Assembly (NCBI RefSeq): GCF_017812015.1
Contig: NZ_JADQTN010000001.1
Coordinates: forward strand, 1 to 64,000
Length of the DNA: 64,000 nt
Origin: Pontixanthobacter sp. CEM42
Lineage (GTDB): Bacteria; Pseudomonadota; Alphaproteobacteria; Sphingomonadales; Sphingomonadaceae
Direction of reading: 5' to 3'
Shown: one piece after another, positions 44,036-53,396 of the stretch
Numbering within the stretch: the stretch's first letter is position 1
How the letters are laid out: every line of letters begins with the position of its first letter
Notes under the pieces: generated by a model
What the model saw: the letters and a program-made list of their open reading frames with translations, nothing else
Told to the model about the DNA's origin: nothing
The model's database searches: none
Position numbers and translations under genes: made by a program

Positions 44036-45064
44036 GTGATCCATCCGGTAATCCTATGTGGCGGCAGCGGCACACGCTTGTGGCCGCTCAGCCGCGTGGA
44101 CAAGCCGAAGCCATTTCTGCCGTTGGTTGGAAAACGCAGCCTGTTTGAGCAAACGCTCGATCGTTGCGTCAACGAGGTGATTTTTGCCGCACCGACGATT
44201 GTGACTGTTGAGAAGCATCTTGATCACGTTGAGGGACAGCTTGGCGAAGCAGCTGGCGCGTCGATCATTGTTGAGCCGATGGGCAAGAACACAGCGCCTG
44301 CGATTGCGCTTGCGGCGCTGCGCCTGCCCGAGGACGCGATTATGCTGGTGTGCCCCAGCGATCACTACATCAAAGACACAGCGGCATTTGTGAGTGCCGC
44401 CGAGACAGCTTCCGCCTTGGCTGATCAGGGTTTCTTGGTTTCCTTCGGGATCAAAGCGACCTCTCCTGAAACGGGGTATGGCTATATCAAACGCGGCGAG
44501 GAACTCGGTGTTGGCTTTGCCGTGGAACGCTTTGTTGAGAAGCCTGATCTTGCCACGGCCCAGAGCTTCCTCGCGGATGGTTCATACAGTTGGAATGGTG
44601 GTATTTTCGCATTCAAGGCAGAAGTGTTTCTGACAGAGCTTGCCAATCACTGTCCGCAGATGATGGACGCTCTGCGCGCGAGCGTCGAAGCGGGCAGCAA
44701 AGACGGACAGCGTTTTCACCCTGATGCCAGCAGCTTCGCGCAGATCGAGAGTGATTCCATTGACTATGCCGTGATGGAAACGACCGAGCGTGCCGCGATG
44801 GTGCCGGTCAGCATGGGTTGGTCCGATATCGGCAATTGGGATGCACTGCGTGAGGCGCAGAACGGTGACGCATTAGGCAATAGTATCAAGGGGCAGGCGG
44901 AACTGGTCGATTGCACCAATGTCATGATCCATAGCGATGGTCCGCGTGTTTCGGTGGTTGGGCTCGACGATGTGATCATCGTTGTCGATGGTAACGATGT
45001 GCTGGTGACAACCGCTGCCGGCACACAGAAAGTCGGTACCCTCAAAGGCGCAAAGTCGCAGTGA
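44036..45064 (+). CDS. manC: Mannose-1-phosphate guanylyltransferase
   Basis: 342 residues from GTG 44036. It makes GDP-mannose from mannose 1-phosphate and GTP. The nucleotidyltransferase signature ILCGGSGTRLWPLSRVDKPK lies at residues 6-25. FVEKPDLATAQSFL and the SWNGGIFAF element mark the sugar-binding half, and GWSDIGNWDAL is family-typical. The long family form ends in a cupin isomerase domain; this one stops after a short beta-helix end, and the isomerase is supplied by the next gene, whose GTG overlaps this TGA (GTGA). The pair provides GDP-mannose for polysaccharide or glycoconjugate synthesis. Confidence 0.93.
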   Translation: MIHPVILCGGSGTRLWPLSRVDKPKPFLPLVGKRSLFEQTLDRCVNEVIFAAPTIVTVEKHLDHVEGQLGEAAGASIIVEPMGKNTAPAIALAALRLPEDAIMLVCPSDHYIKDTAAFVSAAETASALADQGFLVSFGIKATSPETGYGYIKRGEELGVGFAVERFVEKPDLATAQSFLADGSYSWNGGIFAFKAEVFLTELANHCPQMMDALRASVEAGSKDGQRFHPDASSFAQIESDSIDYAVMETTERAAMVPVSMGWSDIGNWDALREAQNGDALGNSIKGQAELVDCTNVMIHSDGPRVSVVGLDDVIIVVDGNDVLVTTAAGTQKVGTLKGAKSQ

Positions 45065-45879
45065 GTTCAGGCGGCCTCCTGCCGACCACTATGGTCGAGA
45101 AGGTCTGGGGCCGCACCAGCCTGCCTGCACCATTCGCAGCGCCGGATGGTAAGCGGATTGGCGAGATATGGTTCGATCCCGCGCCGCCATGCGAGGGCTT
45201 GCTCGCCAAATATTTGTTCACCAGTGAAAAGCTGTCAGTGCAGGTCCATCCCTCCGACGCCGACGCTCCGGCAGGGATGCGCGGTAAGGAAGAGTGCTGG
45301 CTGGTGCTCGATGCTGACGAAGATGCGCGGCTCGCCATTGGTTTCAAGGAACCGATTGATACGGAAACCATGCGCGTCGCTGCGCTAGATGGTTCGATTG
45401 AGCATATGCTTGATTGGCATTCGGCAAAGCGCGGCGATTTCTTCTATCTGCCGGCTGGTACAGTCCACGCGATTGGTCCGGGATTGAGCTTGGTCGAGAT
45501 CCAGCAGAACAGCGACATTACGTACCGTCTGTTCGACTATGGCCGCCCGCGCGACCTTCATTTGGATCGGGCGTTGGCGGTTGCTGAAGGTGCGCCGCAT
45601 GATCCAGCTTTACGGCGTGTAATTAATCTAGAGCAGACAGCCGAGCTGGTTGATGGCCCGCATTTCCAGCTCGACTATATTGTCGGCGTACCGACTGACG
45701 ATCTGCTCGCCAGATATGACGGTGCATCGCTTGTGATGCCGCTCGAAGGTGCGGTGAAAGCGGAGGGCACGGAAATCGCAGCGGGTGAATGCGGGATCGT
45801 ATGCACGCTTGCGGAGGCAGTATTTTCGGACCAAGGGGCAACGCTGATCGCTCAATCCCTAAACCTACCTCCGGAATAG
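45061..45879 (+). CDS. manA: Class I mannose-6-phosphate isomerase
   Basis: A 272-residue cupin enzyme converting fructose 6-phosphate to mannose 6-phosphate. Zinc-site motifs are SVQVHPSDADAPAG and GKEECWLVLDAD, then the conserved YLPAGTVHAIGPGLSLVEIQ and DITYRLFDYGRP. It is shorter than classical type I enzymes because the helical insert is reduced, as in Bacillus-type ManA. The GTG start lies inside the end of manC, so translation is coupled. Phosphomannomutase is not in this window. Confidence 0.9.
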   Translation: MSSGGLLPTTMVEKVWGRTSLPAPFAAPDGKRIGEIWFDPAPPCEGLLAKYLFTSEKLSVQVHPSDADAPAGMRGKEECWLVLDADEDARLAIGFKEPIDTETMRVAALDGSIEHMLDWHSAKRGDFFYLPAGTVHAIGPGLSLVEIQQNSDITYRLFDYGRPRDLHLDRALAVAEGAPHDPALRRVINLEQTAELVDGPHFQLDYIVGVPTDDLLARYDGASLVMPLEGAVKAEGTEIAAGECGIVCTLAEAVFSDQGATLIAQSLNLPPE

Positions 45880-45884
45880 CCCGC

Positions 45885-46325
45885 ATGATCGTCGAAACCA
45901 TCCAGCTCTCGTTGACGCCCGTCTTTGCGCTCGTCGCGATTGCCAGTATCCTGAATTTTCTGACAACGCGTTTGGGCAGAGTCGTTGACCGTTCCCGACT
46001 GCTACAAGAATTACATGGCAAGACGAGCGGCGCAGAGCATGACATCGTCGTCTGTGAAATCCGTGCCACAGCAAAGCGTATCGAGCTGACCAACCGTGCA
46101 ATATTGTTCTTGGTGCTAAGCGGCTTATCCATCGGCGCAACAGTCGTGGTGTTGTTCGTCGCGGGGCTAACCGGATTGGATTTGGACTATCTCGCGGCGG
46201 GTGCGTTCATTCTGGCGATTGGATTGCTTGTGGCAGGACTGATTCTGTTCCTGCTCGAAACACGCGAAGCCTCTGCGGCGCTGCGAATTCCCGAAACCTA
46301 TCTCGAACTCGACCGGAAGATTTAG
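45885..46325 (+). CDS. DUF2721 membrane protein
   Basis: 146 residues from ATG 45885 (the longer frame from 45789 overlaps the isomerase gene). The first helix ETIQLSLTPVFALVAIASIL and the following NFLTTRLGRVVDRSRLL are the DUF2721 hallmark. Two more helices lie at about 75-100 and 105-130. Function of the family is unknown. It follows the isomerase by 5 bases and is likely the last gene of that operon. Its stop overlaps by 4 bases the stop of the convergent gene 46322-46633. Confidence 0.85.
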   Translation: MIVETIQLSLTPVFALVAIASILNFLTTRLGRVVDRSRLLQELHGKTSGAEHDIVVCEIRATAKRIELTNRAILFLVLSGLSIGATVVVLFVAGLTGLDLDYLAAGAFILAIGLLVAGLILFLLETREASAALRIPETYLELDRKI

Positions 46326-46633
46326 TCTTCCGAAGGGGCCTCTAGCATTTTTTGACCCTGCTGGCGGATCGCGCCGGCGATGATCGGTTCGACAAAGCTG
46401 AGCGCTATCGGCAGTGCGATTTCGAACACGACCTGATTGTCTTCGATATTGACCATTCCGGCCAAATCGTTGCCCATCGCGTTTACATTGATGCTCATCC
46501 GGTCATCAGCAGGCCAACCGGTGGTTACCGTCGCCATGCCGCCGGGAATGTGATCGGCGATCTCATGGCTACGCTCTTTCAGACGACGCGTAACCTCTGC
46601 CTGAGGCAGATCGTGTGGAATGGCGACGCGCAT
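46322..46633 (-). CDS. Polyhydroxyalkanoic acid system-type protein
   Basis: A 103-residue soluble protein of the PHA_gran_rgn type: VAIPHDLPQAEVTRRLKERS at the start, then a basket of beta strands with TTGWPADDRMSINVNAMG and VEDN-like NIEDNQVVFEIALP, ending in an amphipathic helix EPIIAGAIRQQGQKML. Members occur near PHA genes, but no PHA synthase is seen here. Its start overlaps the stop of the upstream membrane gene (TGATG), making it the last of a three-gene coupled operon with TelA. A role in binding membrane or granule surfaces is inferred. Confidence 0.8.
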   Translation of the reverse strand: MRVAIPHDLPQAEVTRRLKERSHEIADHIPGGMATVTTGWPADDRMSINVNAMGNDLAGMVNIEDNQVVFEIALPIALSFVEPIIAGAIRQQGQKMLEAPSED

Positions 46634-47388
46634 CAGTTTTTCTCCGTACCGGAATCTGGGGAGGTATCGGCGTCTTCGCCATATTTATATTCGAGATAGC
46701 GGGTCTTGATCGCCAGATCATCGAGCGAACCTTCGGCCAATTGCCGGGTTACGCTGTCGATTTCCTTGCTGATCTTGCCAAGGCTTTCGGTCACCTGCTC
46801 GTCCGGTGTAGCGCCAGCGCGTTTTTCGCCGCGGAGGTGGCTTGGAATCTTGCGATAGGAGTCGACCGTCTCAGGCAAAATATCGCCGACGAGCTTGCGG
46901 ACTTGCTCCGCCGCCGGGTGCTTCTGGTCAATCGTCTCGAGCTGCAAGCCCAACGAGTCGAGTTGCACACCCATATCTTCGACGATCTTGACCGCTGGCG
47001 GAGGCAGAGCTGGACGCTGATGCTCCAACCACAGCTCGGTCTTGCCGACCATATCGCGCACGTCGCCTTTGGTCAGATCTGCACGTTCCGGCACCTTGAC
47101 CTTCTGCACTGAAACCACGCCGATTACCGCCGCGATAGTGAGAATAGTGAGCATTACACCCCAGAACCCAATCCCGTTGAGAATGGCTCCAGCGACGCCC
47201 GCAGCGATGAACACACCAACCACACCGATAGCGATCTGGATGAGCTTCTTGACCATCAGGCTCGATTTGATGTCGGCAGACCGTTGCCCGATCGACTCAA
47301 GCCGGTGCCTGCCGCCAGCGCGATTGTCGTCGCGCACTCGGCGGGCCTCTTCGATCAGCCGGTCACTGTCATTCGTCAGATCGCTCAT
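46633..47388 (-). CDS. Membrane protein partner of TelA (XpaC-like)
   Basis: A 251-residue protein. A charged N-terminus (SDRLIEEARRVRDD) precedes two membrane helices at about 45-70 and 73-92. The remaining cytoplasmic part is helical (VRDMVGKTELWLEHQRP, LDSLGLQLETIDQKHPAAEQ), with an ILPETVDSYRKIP segment typical of proteins encoded beside telA in many bacteria (XpaC-like). It is coupled to telA (TAATG overlap) and to the gene downstream. Function is unknown; it probably anchors TelA at the membrane. Confidence 0.7.
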   Translation of the reverse strand: MSDLTNDSDRLIEEARRVRDDNRAGGRHRLESIGQRSADIKSSLMVKKLIQIAIGVVGVFIAAGVAGAILNGIGFWGVMLTILTIAAVIGVVSVQKVKVPERADLTKGDVRDMVGKTELWLEHQRPALPPPAVKIVEDMGVQLDSLGLQLETIDQKHPAAEQVRKLVGDILPETVDSYRKIPSHLRGEKRAGATPDEQVTESLGKISKEIDSVTRQLAEGSLDDLAIKTRYLEYKYGEDADTSPDSGTEKN

Positions 47389-48596
47389 TAGTCTTCGACA
47401 GTCAGCAAATTGGACTCGGACACTTGCTGAGACGCTTTGTTCTGCCCTTCAGCGCGAGCGATATAGCCTTTCGACTTTTCGACTTCGCTAGAGAGCGTTT
47501 CGACCGTTTGCTTCATCGAATCCAACGCGCGGACTTTGAACGTGTCGACTTCGTCCATCGTGTCATAGATATTCTGGAAGGCGCGCTGCAGTGTTTCCAG
47601 CGGGATGGTGCTAGCGGCTGCTTGCTCGTGGATTTGGCCGGTTTGCTCGCGCAGCAGCGTCGATGTGCTGTCGATAATGCCAGCTGTGGTTTCGTTAAGC
47701 GCAGTGATCTGCCCCAGAACCAACCGTTGATTGGTCATCGCTTCGGACACGGTCACCGCTGTACGTAGCGCGCCAACGGTAGTGGTGCTTGCGCGATCAA
47801 CGCCTTTGACCAGTTCGACATTGTTCTTTTTGACCAGATCAAGCGCAAGATAGCCCTGTACCGAAACCGCCATCTGCGTGAGTAGGTCTTGCGTCCGTTG
47901 GCGGACATAGAACAGCGCCGTTTCGCGCACTGCCTTGGCTTTTGCCGGATCGGTTGAATCGAGCTCGACCGCTTTCTCTTCCAGCTTTCCGTCGAGGGTC
48001 TTGGAGATATGAATCATCTGCTCCAGATCACCCATTGCTTCCCACAATTTCTGCCGTTCGACATCAATTGCGGCATTATCCATCAGCAACTCATCCTTGC
48101 CGTTGCCAAGCTTGGAGAGGATTTCCTGAATGTGGGTCTGCGCGCTTTGATAGCTGCGGAAGTAGTTGGTGAGCTTGTTACCCCACGGGATAATCCCGAA
48201 AATCTTGCGCGTTCCGGTCAGCTTGCCGCGTTTGCCCGGATCGAGGTCTTCGACGACATTGCGCAATTCCTGCAGGTTCGCGCCCACACCCTCATCCTTG
48301 TCCATCGCGCGGATCGGACGGTCTAGGAACCGGTTGGACATACCCGCCGCTGCGGCGATTTCCTTGCGACCCATATTGGTCAGTTGATCGACCTTCTTGC
48401 CGAATTCGGGCGAATTGGCGTCTTCGTTGATCAAATCCATCACGAAGGAATCGACCTTGGTCGCGAGCTTCGATTGCACTTCGTCGGATACCGGGACCAG
48501 ACCTGCCGCATTGGCCGGTTTTACCTCTGGCACCGGATCGGGCGCAGTTAGTTCAAGATCGAGGTCTGTAGCGGTTTTAGTCTCGGTTGCGCTCAT
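47388..48596 (-). CDS. telA: TelA-family toxic anion resistance protein
   Basis: A 402-residue, almost wholly alpha-helical cytoplasmic protein. It matches the TelA family with FFRSYQ-like NYFRSYQSAQTHIQEILSKL, VERQKLWEAMGDLEQMIH, and the core VDRASTTTVGALRTAVTVSE followed by ITALNETTAGIIDSTSTLL. Members are linked to tellurite, envelope-stress and antibiotic tolerance, but the mechanism is unclear. It heads an operon with a membrane partner and a PHA-type small protein. It is divergent from the DUF389 gene across 190 bases. Confidence 0.9.
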   Translation of the reverse strand: MSATETKTATDLDLELTAPDPVPEVKPANAAGLVPVSDEVQSKLATKVDSFVMDLINEDANSPEFGKKVDQLTNMGRKEIAAAAGMSNRFLDRPIRAMDKDEGVGANLQELRNVVEDLDPGKRGKLTGTRKIFGIIPWGNKLTNYFRSYQSAQTHIQEILSKLGNGKDELLMDNAAIDVERQKLWEAMGDLEQMIHISKTLDGKLEEKAVELDSTDPAKAKAVRETALFYVRQRTQDLLTQMAVSVQGYLALDLVKKNNVELVKGVDRASTTTVGALRTAVTVSEAMTNQRLVLGQITALNETTAGIIDSTSTLLREQTGQIHEQAAASTIPLETLQRAFQNIYDTMDEVDTFKVRALDSMKQTVETLSSEVEKSKGYIARAEGQNKASQQVSESNLLTVED

Positions 48597-48788
48597 GGTT
48601 TGCGTCCGGCTCCTGAATTGTCCGCCCTCTATGGTTGTCGGGACGGCGATGAACTTACTACTGTATTAAGGTCATAAGACACGAAGTTCAAGATTTGTGC
48701 CTGAAACACCTCGGTACGTCTACGCTTTCGTTCGTGCGGCGTCCGGTCTAAGCTGCAATTACTCAAACATTTGAAGGAATGCCCGCAT

Positions 48789-50309
48789 ATGGCGAGCCAG
48801 CCACCGGTCCCAAGTACCAAGACCAACGATTTGCAATTCGCGCGCGTCATTTTGAGCTTCCGCAAATGGTGGCGCGACGATGTGGTGGGCACGGTCGACC
48901 AGCATGCAGTGATCGAAAAGCGCCGCGCGGAATGCGTGATGTCCGCGCGCTATATGTTTATGACCGCGATGTCGGGCGGGATCGCGATCCTTGGTCTGCT
49001 GTTGTCCTCTCCGGCGGTTGTGATCGGCGCGATGCTTCTGTCCCCACTCATGGACCCGATTATGGGTCTAGGTTTCGCGCTGGCTATCGGTGACTACAAG
49101 TGGCTCCGCCGATCTGCCAAGTCGCTCGCTTGGGGTTCGATATTGGCGATCGGCCTATGTGCGTTGGTCGTATTCTTATCTCCGATCCAAGACATCACCT
49201 CAGAAATCGCTTCGCGCACACGGCCTAACCTGTTCGATCTGCTGGTCGCGGTGTTCTCGGCTTTGGCGGGCGCATATGCGATGATCCGCGGCCGTGAAGG
49301 TACGATTGTCGGCGTGGCGATTGCGACGGCTTTGATGCCGCCATTGGCGGTAGTCGGCTTCGGTCTGGCGACCGGCAACTGGACTGTCTTTTCTGGGGCG
49401 CTGCTGCTCTATGTGACCAACCTGATGGCGATTGCCCTGATCGCAGCTCTCATGGCGCGTATTTACGGATTCCGCACAAGGCTGTCGGACAAGCAAACGC
49501 TGTTTCAGAATTTCGCGATCGTTGCAGTCTTCGTTGCTTTGGCGGTGCCTCTCGGACTGTCCTTGCGGCAAATTGCCTGGGAGGCGAATTCGGAGCGGCA
49601 AATCCGTAACGAACTATCGGCCAATTTTGGTTCTGCAGCGCGTCTGTCACAGCCTGAGGTGAGCTTCAGTGGGGATGCGATCAACGTCACTGCAGATGTG
49701 TGGACGCCGCAATTCAAAGCGGATGCCGAGACCAAAGCTGAGGAGCACCTGACCCAAGCGCTTGGCAGACCAGTCGATGTTGAGTTGAAGCAGCTGCTGG
49801 TTCGCGACGAGAAGGGTGCAGAACAAGCGCAGCTCGCCTCGGCGCAAGAAGAAGAGGAAGCTGCCGCGTCTGAGCGTGCCGAAGAGCTAGCATCGCGCTT
49901 GGCCTTGATGGCCGGCGTCGAAGAAAGCGAAGTTATGGTCGACCGCCAGCGCCGCCGCGCGATGGTAAAAGCGACCGAGCTCGATGGCGCGCCGCTCGCG
50001 ACCTATTTCGATTTGGAAAAGCGTATCGCGGCAACCGAGCCTGAATGGCGTGTTGAATTGATCCCGCCGGCGAAAGCACTGCCGGCAATCGCATTCGAGG
50101 ATGGTGAACCAACCGAAGCTGGCAGCAGAGCGCTTGCACTGATCGCATGGTCATCGGGCAGAGTGGGAGCACCAGTGGTGCTGTCAGGCCCGCCTGCCGC
50201 TGTCGAACGGGCGCAGAAAGAGCTCGTCGCTGCCGGTGTTCCTCTGGTCGCGACCGAAATCGCCCGCGGCCCGAATGTCACCGCAAAATGGGGCAGTGTG
50301 GAGCGTTAA
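48789..50309 (+). CDS. DUF389 membrane protein
   Basis: 506 residues from ATG 48789; the frame opening at TTG 48771 adds only six residues. Six or more helices at about 45-240 carry the DUF389 signatures MTAMSGGIAILGLLLSSPAV, VIGAMLLSPLMDPIMGLGFA and ATALMPPLAVVGFGLATGNW. The C-terminal ~270 residues are cytoplasmic or periplasmic, with a Glu/Ala-rich coiled coil (QEEEEAAASERAEEL, about 345-365) and a small alpha/beta domain. The family role is unknown. It stands alone between divergent telA and convergent acyl-AMP ligase genes. Confidence 0.88.
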   Translation: MASQPPVPSTKTNDLQFARVILSFRKWWRDDVVGTVDQHAVIEKRRAECVMSARYMFMTAMSGGIAILGLLLSSPAVVIGAMLLSPLMDPIMGLGFALAIGDYKWLRRSAKSLAWGSILAIGLCALVVFLSPIQDITSEIASRTRPNLFDLLVAVFSALAGAYAMIRGREGTIVGVAIATALMPPLAVVGFGLATGNWTVFSGALLLYVTNLMAIALIAALMARIYGFRTRLSDKQTLFQNFAIVAVFVALAVPLGLSLRQIAWEANSERQIRNELSANFGSAARLSQPEVSFSGDAINVTADVWTPQFKADAETKAEEHLTQALGRPVDVELKQLLVRDEKGAEQAQLASAQEEEEAAASERAEELASRLALMAGVEESEVMVDRQRRRAMVKATELDGAPLATYFDLEKRIAATEPEWRVELIPPAKALPAIAFEDGEPTEAGSRALALIAWSSGRVGAPVVLSGPPAAVERAQKELVAAGVPLVATEIARGPNVTAKWGSVER

Positions 50310-50328
50310 GCTCCCAATTCTCAGAGTC

Positions 50329-52077
50329 TTAAGCTGCTTCCAAAATCTCGAATGGTTGGATTTCGCCGCTGAGGTAAAGTTTCTTTGCCTTGGCGCGGGA
50401 TAGTTTGCCCGAGCTGGTACGTGGCAATGTGCGTGGCGGGACCAATTCGACTACGCAATTCATGCCGGTGATCGAGCGGACTTTGTCGCGGATCGTCTCG
50501 TGCAATTTGGCACGTTCTTCGGGGTCGATCACGCGGCAATGGACCAGTACAGCGGGGGCTTCCTCACCGCCTTCGGTTTCTACGCTAAACGCGGCGATGT
50601 CGCCATGGTTGAAGCCGGGTAATTGCTCGACCGCCCATTCGATATCTTGCGGCCAGTGGTTCTTGCCGTTGATGATAATCATGTCCTTGGCGCGGCCGAC
50701 AATGAACAGATACTCATCGGCCATGTAGCCCATGTCACCTGTGTCGAGCCAACCATCGACGAGGCACTCATTGGTGGCCTCTTCATTGCGGAAGTAAGAG
50801 TGCATCACGCTGGTGCCACGACACCAAACTTTGCCTATCTGGTGGTCGCCTTTGGAATTTCCATCTTCGCCGCGAATTTCCATTTCCATACCAGGGATGG
50901 CTTTGCCGCAATTGACGATGGCGCGGTAGCGGGCAGGGCGCGACAAATCGCCGCGTGTGCCCGACAGGCGCTCTTCTTCGACCAATTCGACACGGATACC
51001 TTCGCGTGGCGGCATAACGGTGACCGCCAGCGTTGCTTCGGCCAGGCCGTAGCTTGGAGTGAAGGCGTTGGCCTTGAACCCGGCATCCGCGAAAGCGTTG
51101 ACGAAATTTTGCATCACATCTGGCCGGATCATATCCGCGCCATTGCCGGCGGTGCGCCAGCGCGAAAGGTCAAAGCGGTCTGCTACATTGCTCTGGCTCG
51201 AAATGCGGCGCGCGCAGATATCGTAGCCGAATGTCGGGGAATAGCTGAGCGTATTGCCTCCGTTGCGGCTGATCAGTGTCAGCCATGCCAGCGGACGCCG
51301 GGCGAAATGCTCGGTCTTGATGTAATCGATCGACGCTTGGTTCGCGATGACCGACAGGAAGCAACCGACCAGCCCCATGTCATGGTACCACGGAAGCCAG
51401 CTGACGACGCGGTCATTCTCGCGGAAATCCATCGAGATTGCGTGACCTGCCAGATTGTCGAGCAATGCGCGGTGCGTGACCGCCACGCCGGTCGGGAAGC
51501 GGGTCGAGCCGCTGGAATATTGAAGGTAGCAAATGTCATCCGGATCAATCACCGGCATTTCTGCTTCGGGAGCATCGCGGGTTGCGAAATCTTCCCACGC
51601 GATTCCTTCACAGCCTTGGCGATCAGCGGCGGCAGCACCCATTTCGGCTATTTCGCCGGGAAAGATAAGTGCCTTTGGATCGCTACTGGCGAGTTGGACT
51701 GCCAATTGGTCGACATAGCTTTCCTTGCCGCCAAACCCTGTCGGCAGGGGCAGCGGAACAGGCCATGCGCCGATATACACCGCGCCGCAGAACAACGCCG
51801 CAAACTCTGGGCAAGTCTCGGCGATCAGCGCGATCCGGTCGCCCTTGCCTAAGCCCGATGCAAGCAGACGGCGCGCAGCCATCAACGCATCGTCGCGCAT
51901 TTCGGCATAGGTATACACGCGGTCCAGTTCGGCGCGCATATCGTGGAAGTTCAGCCCTTTTTCGCTGCGTGCAGCGTAGTCTACCGCTTCGGTGAAGGTC
52001 GAGAAGTCAGACCTCCGGCGCGGTAGTGGACAATCATTCGGTGTAGGCGCTTTGGGCGCCGCTCCTGCGTCGGTCAT
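50329..52077 (-). CDS. Fatty acyl-AMP ligase
   Basis: A 582-residue adenylating enzyme of the ANL superfamily. The P-loop-like motif is YLQYSSGSTRFPTGVAVTH and the A5 region is TPSYGLAEATLAV. The TGD motif reads GWLDTGDMGYMADEYLFIVG, and the C-terminal catalytic Lys region is RTSSGKLSRAKAKKLY. FAAL members make acyl-adenylates and pass them to carrier proteins of lipid or polyketide assembly rather than to CoA; the large N-terminal domain and the loop between the two domains fit that class. No polyketide synthase or carrier protein is adjacent, so the product is unknown. The start is 128 bases from the divergent recX gene. Confidence 0.9.
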   Translation of the reverse strand: MTDAGAAPKAPTPNDCPLPRRRSDFSTFTEAVDYAARSEKGLNFHDMRAELDRVYTYAEMRDDALMAARRLLASGLGKGDRIALIAETCPEFAALFCGAVYIGAWPVPLPLPTGFGGKESYVDQLAVQLASSDPKALIFPGEIAEMGAAAADRQGCEGIAWEDFATRDAPEAEMPVIDPDDICYLQYSSGSTRFPTGVAVTHRALLDNLAGHAISMDFRENDRVVSWLPWYHDMGLVGCFLSVIANQASIDYIKTEHFARRPLAWLTLISRNGGNTLSYSPTFGYDICARRISSQSNVADRFDLSRWRTAGNGADMIRPDVMQNFVNAFADAGFKANAFTPSYGLAEATLAVTVMPPREGIRVELVEEERLSGTRGDLSRPARYRAIVNCGKAIPGMEMEIRGEDGNSKGDHQIGKVWCRGTSVMHSYFRNEEATNECLVDGWLDTGDMGYMADEYLFIVGRAKDMIIINGKNHWPQDIEWAVEQLPGFNHGDIAAFSVETEGGEEAPAVLVHCRVIDPEERAKLHETIRDKVRSITGMNCVVELVPPRTLPRTSSGKLSRAKAKKLYLSGEIQPFEILEAA

Positions 52078-52205
52078 ATAGTTTGCTAAAACCCGTCCGT
52101 TACGCGCTGATCAAGCGCTTCCATGCAGTCCTGTGTGTGCGTTATTACCTGTCGCACAGCTGTAATCTTTCCCATTTGAGGCCAACTGTGGCACGAATAA
52201 GGCCA

Positions 52206-52790
52206 ATGCGCGACAATAGGCAGCCAAGAAAGCGGGAAAAGCGACCGCCTAAACCGCTCGATTCCGCGCGTTTGCAGGAATTGGCGCTGGCTTATGTAGC
52301 GCGATATTCCACCAGCACGTCAAAGCTCGAGGCGTATTTGAACCGCAAATTGCGCGAAAAGGGCTGGGATGATGAGGGCGAACCCGACGTCAAAGCGATC
52401 AGCGCGCGCTATGTTGAGCTCGGTTACATCGACGATGCTGCCTATGCGAAGATGAAAGTGGGTGGGCTGCTCAATCGTGGATATGGCGCACGGCGTGTGT
52501 CGCAAGCGCTGTATGCCGCCGGGATAGACGAGCATATTCGCGAGGATGTCGCGCCGGACGAGTTTAAGAAGCGCGAAGCACTGCAAACTATGGCGCGCAA
52601 GCGGCGCTTCGGCCCGTATTTCGTGCCGAAATTTAACGGTGACGAGCTGGAGCGCGATCGGCGTGAGAAACAGATCGCCGCATTACTGCGCGCAGGCCAT
52701 GGATTTGATTTGGTTCGTGCGGTAATGAACGCGAAAGATGCTGACGCCGTCGAGGAATGGGTGGCCGAAGCCCGTGAAGAGGAATTTTAG
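52206..52790 (+). CDS. recX: RecX regulatory protein
   Basis: About 194 residues. The three-helix repeats of RecX are visible: RLQELALAYVARYSTSTSKL, then AISARYVELGYIDDAAYAKM and NRGYGARRVSQALYAAGI, and a basic third unit (KRRFGPYF). RecX limits RecA filament growth. GTG 52188 is an alternative start, with GAGG 6-7 bases upstream, giving six more residues; ATG 52206 has a closer AAGG. The next gene starts one base after the stop (TAG-G-ATG), so a conserved operon runs from recX through the DUF2155 gene. Confidence 0.87.
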   Translation: MRDNRQPRKREKRPPKPLDSARLQELALAYVARYSTSTSKLEAYLNRKLREKGWDDEGEPDVKAISARYVELGYIDDAAYAKMKVGGLLNRGYGARRVSQALYAAGIDEHIREDVAPDEFKKREALQTMARKRRFGPYFVPKFNGDELERDRREKQIAALLRAGHGFDLVRAVMNAKDADAVEEWVAEAREEEF

Positions 52791-52791
52791 G

Positions 52792-53280
52792 ATGTTGCTA
52801 CGAACTCTGGTGATTGTCGCTGCACTCGGCCTTGCCGCTTGCACACCGCAAAACGCGACGGCACCTGCCGCGGTTGAGCCGGTTGCTCAATATCATTCGG
52901 CTTCGGGTCTGGATGTCGTTCCGCTGACCGTGATGAGCGGTGACAAAACACACAAATTCCAAGTCGAGGTCGCACGGACCGGAAATGACCAAGCGCTGGG
53001 CCTGATGCATCGCACAGAGCTGGGTCCGAACGAAGGGATGATCTTCCCTCGCAGTCCCGCTCGCCCGGCAAGTTTCTGGATGAAGAACACGGTGATCTCG
53101 CTCGATATCATTTTTGTCGGCGCTGACGGTCGGATACTGAATATTGGTGCAAACGCGGTGCCGCTTTCGCTTGATCCAGTGGCATCGATTGGTCCGACTG
53201 CGTTGGTCTTCGAAATACCCGGTGGCCGCGCAGCGGAGCTGGGGATTAAAGCCGGCGATTTGGTCGAATGGGAACAATAG
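52792..53280 (+). CDS. DUF192-family lipoprotein
   Basis: A 162-residue protein with lipobox LGLAAC (Cys17). The mature domain is a DUF192 beta-barrel: VEVARTGNDQALGLMHRTEL, GPNEGMIFPRSPARPASFWM and KNTVISLDIIFVGADGRI, ending in EIPGGRAAELGIKAGDLVEW. AGAGGA 9 bases upstream supports the start. The function of the family is not established. It is encoded directly after recX and before the complex I accessory subunit gene. Confidence 0.88.
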   Translation: MLLRTLVIVAALGLAACTPQNATAPAAVEPVAQYHSASGLDVVPLTVMSGDKTHKFQVEVARTGNDQALGLMHRTELGPNEGMIFPRSPARPASFWMKNTVISLDIIFVGADGRILNIGANAVPLSLDPVASIGPTALVFEIPGGRAAELGIKAGDLVEWEQ

Positions 53281-53396
53281 CCGGACAATCCGGCAAGTGA
53301 ATGGTTTCGCGCTTGGCCGCACAGCACGAATCGGCTAACCGCGCGGCAGCGAATTTGTGCCGGGGATTTACGCCGGTTTCGGCAAGAGGTTTTGTG

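Noticed and set aside
50623-51852. 409-codon open frame on the plus strand inside the acyl-AMP ligase gene
   Set aside because: It lies wholly opposite a well-supported enzyme gene, has no ribosome site, and reads like the shadow of a GC-rich coding strand.
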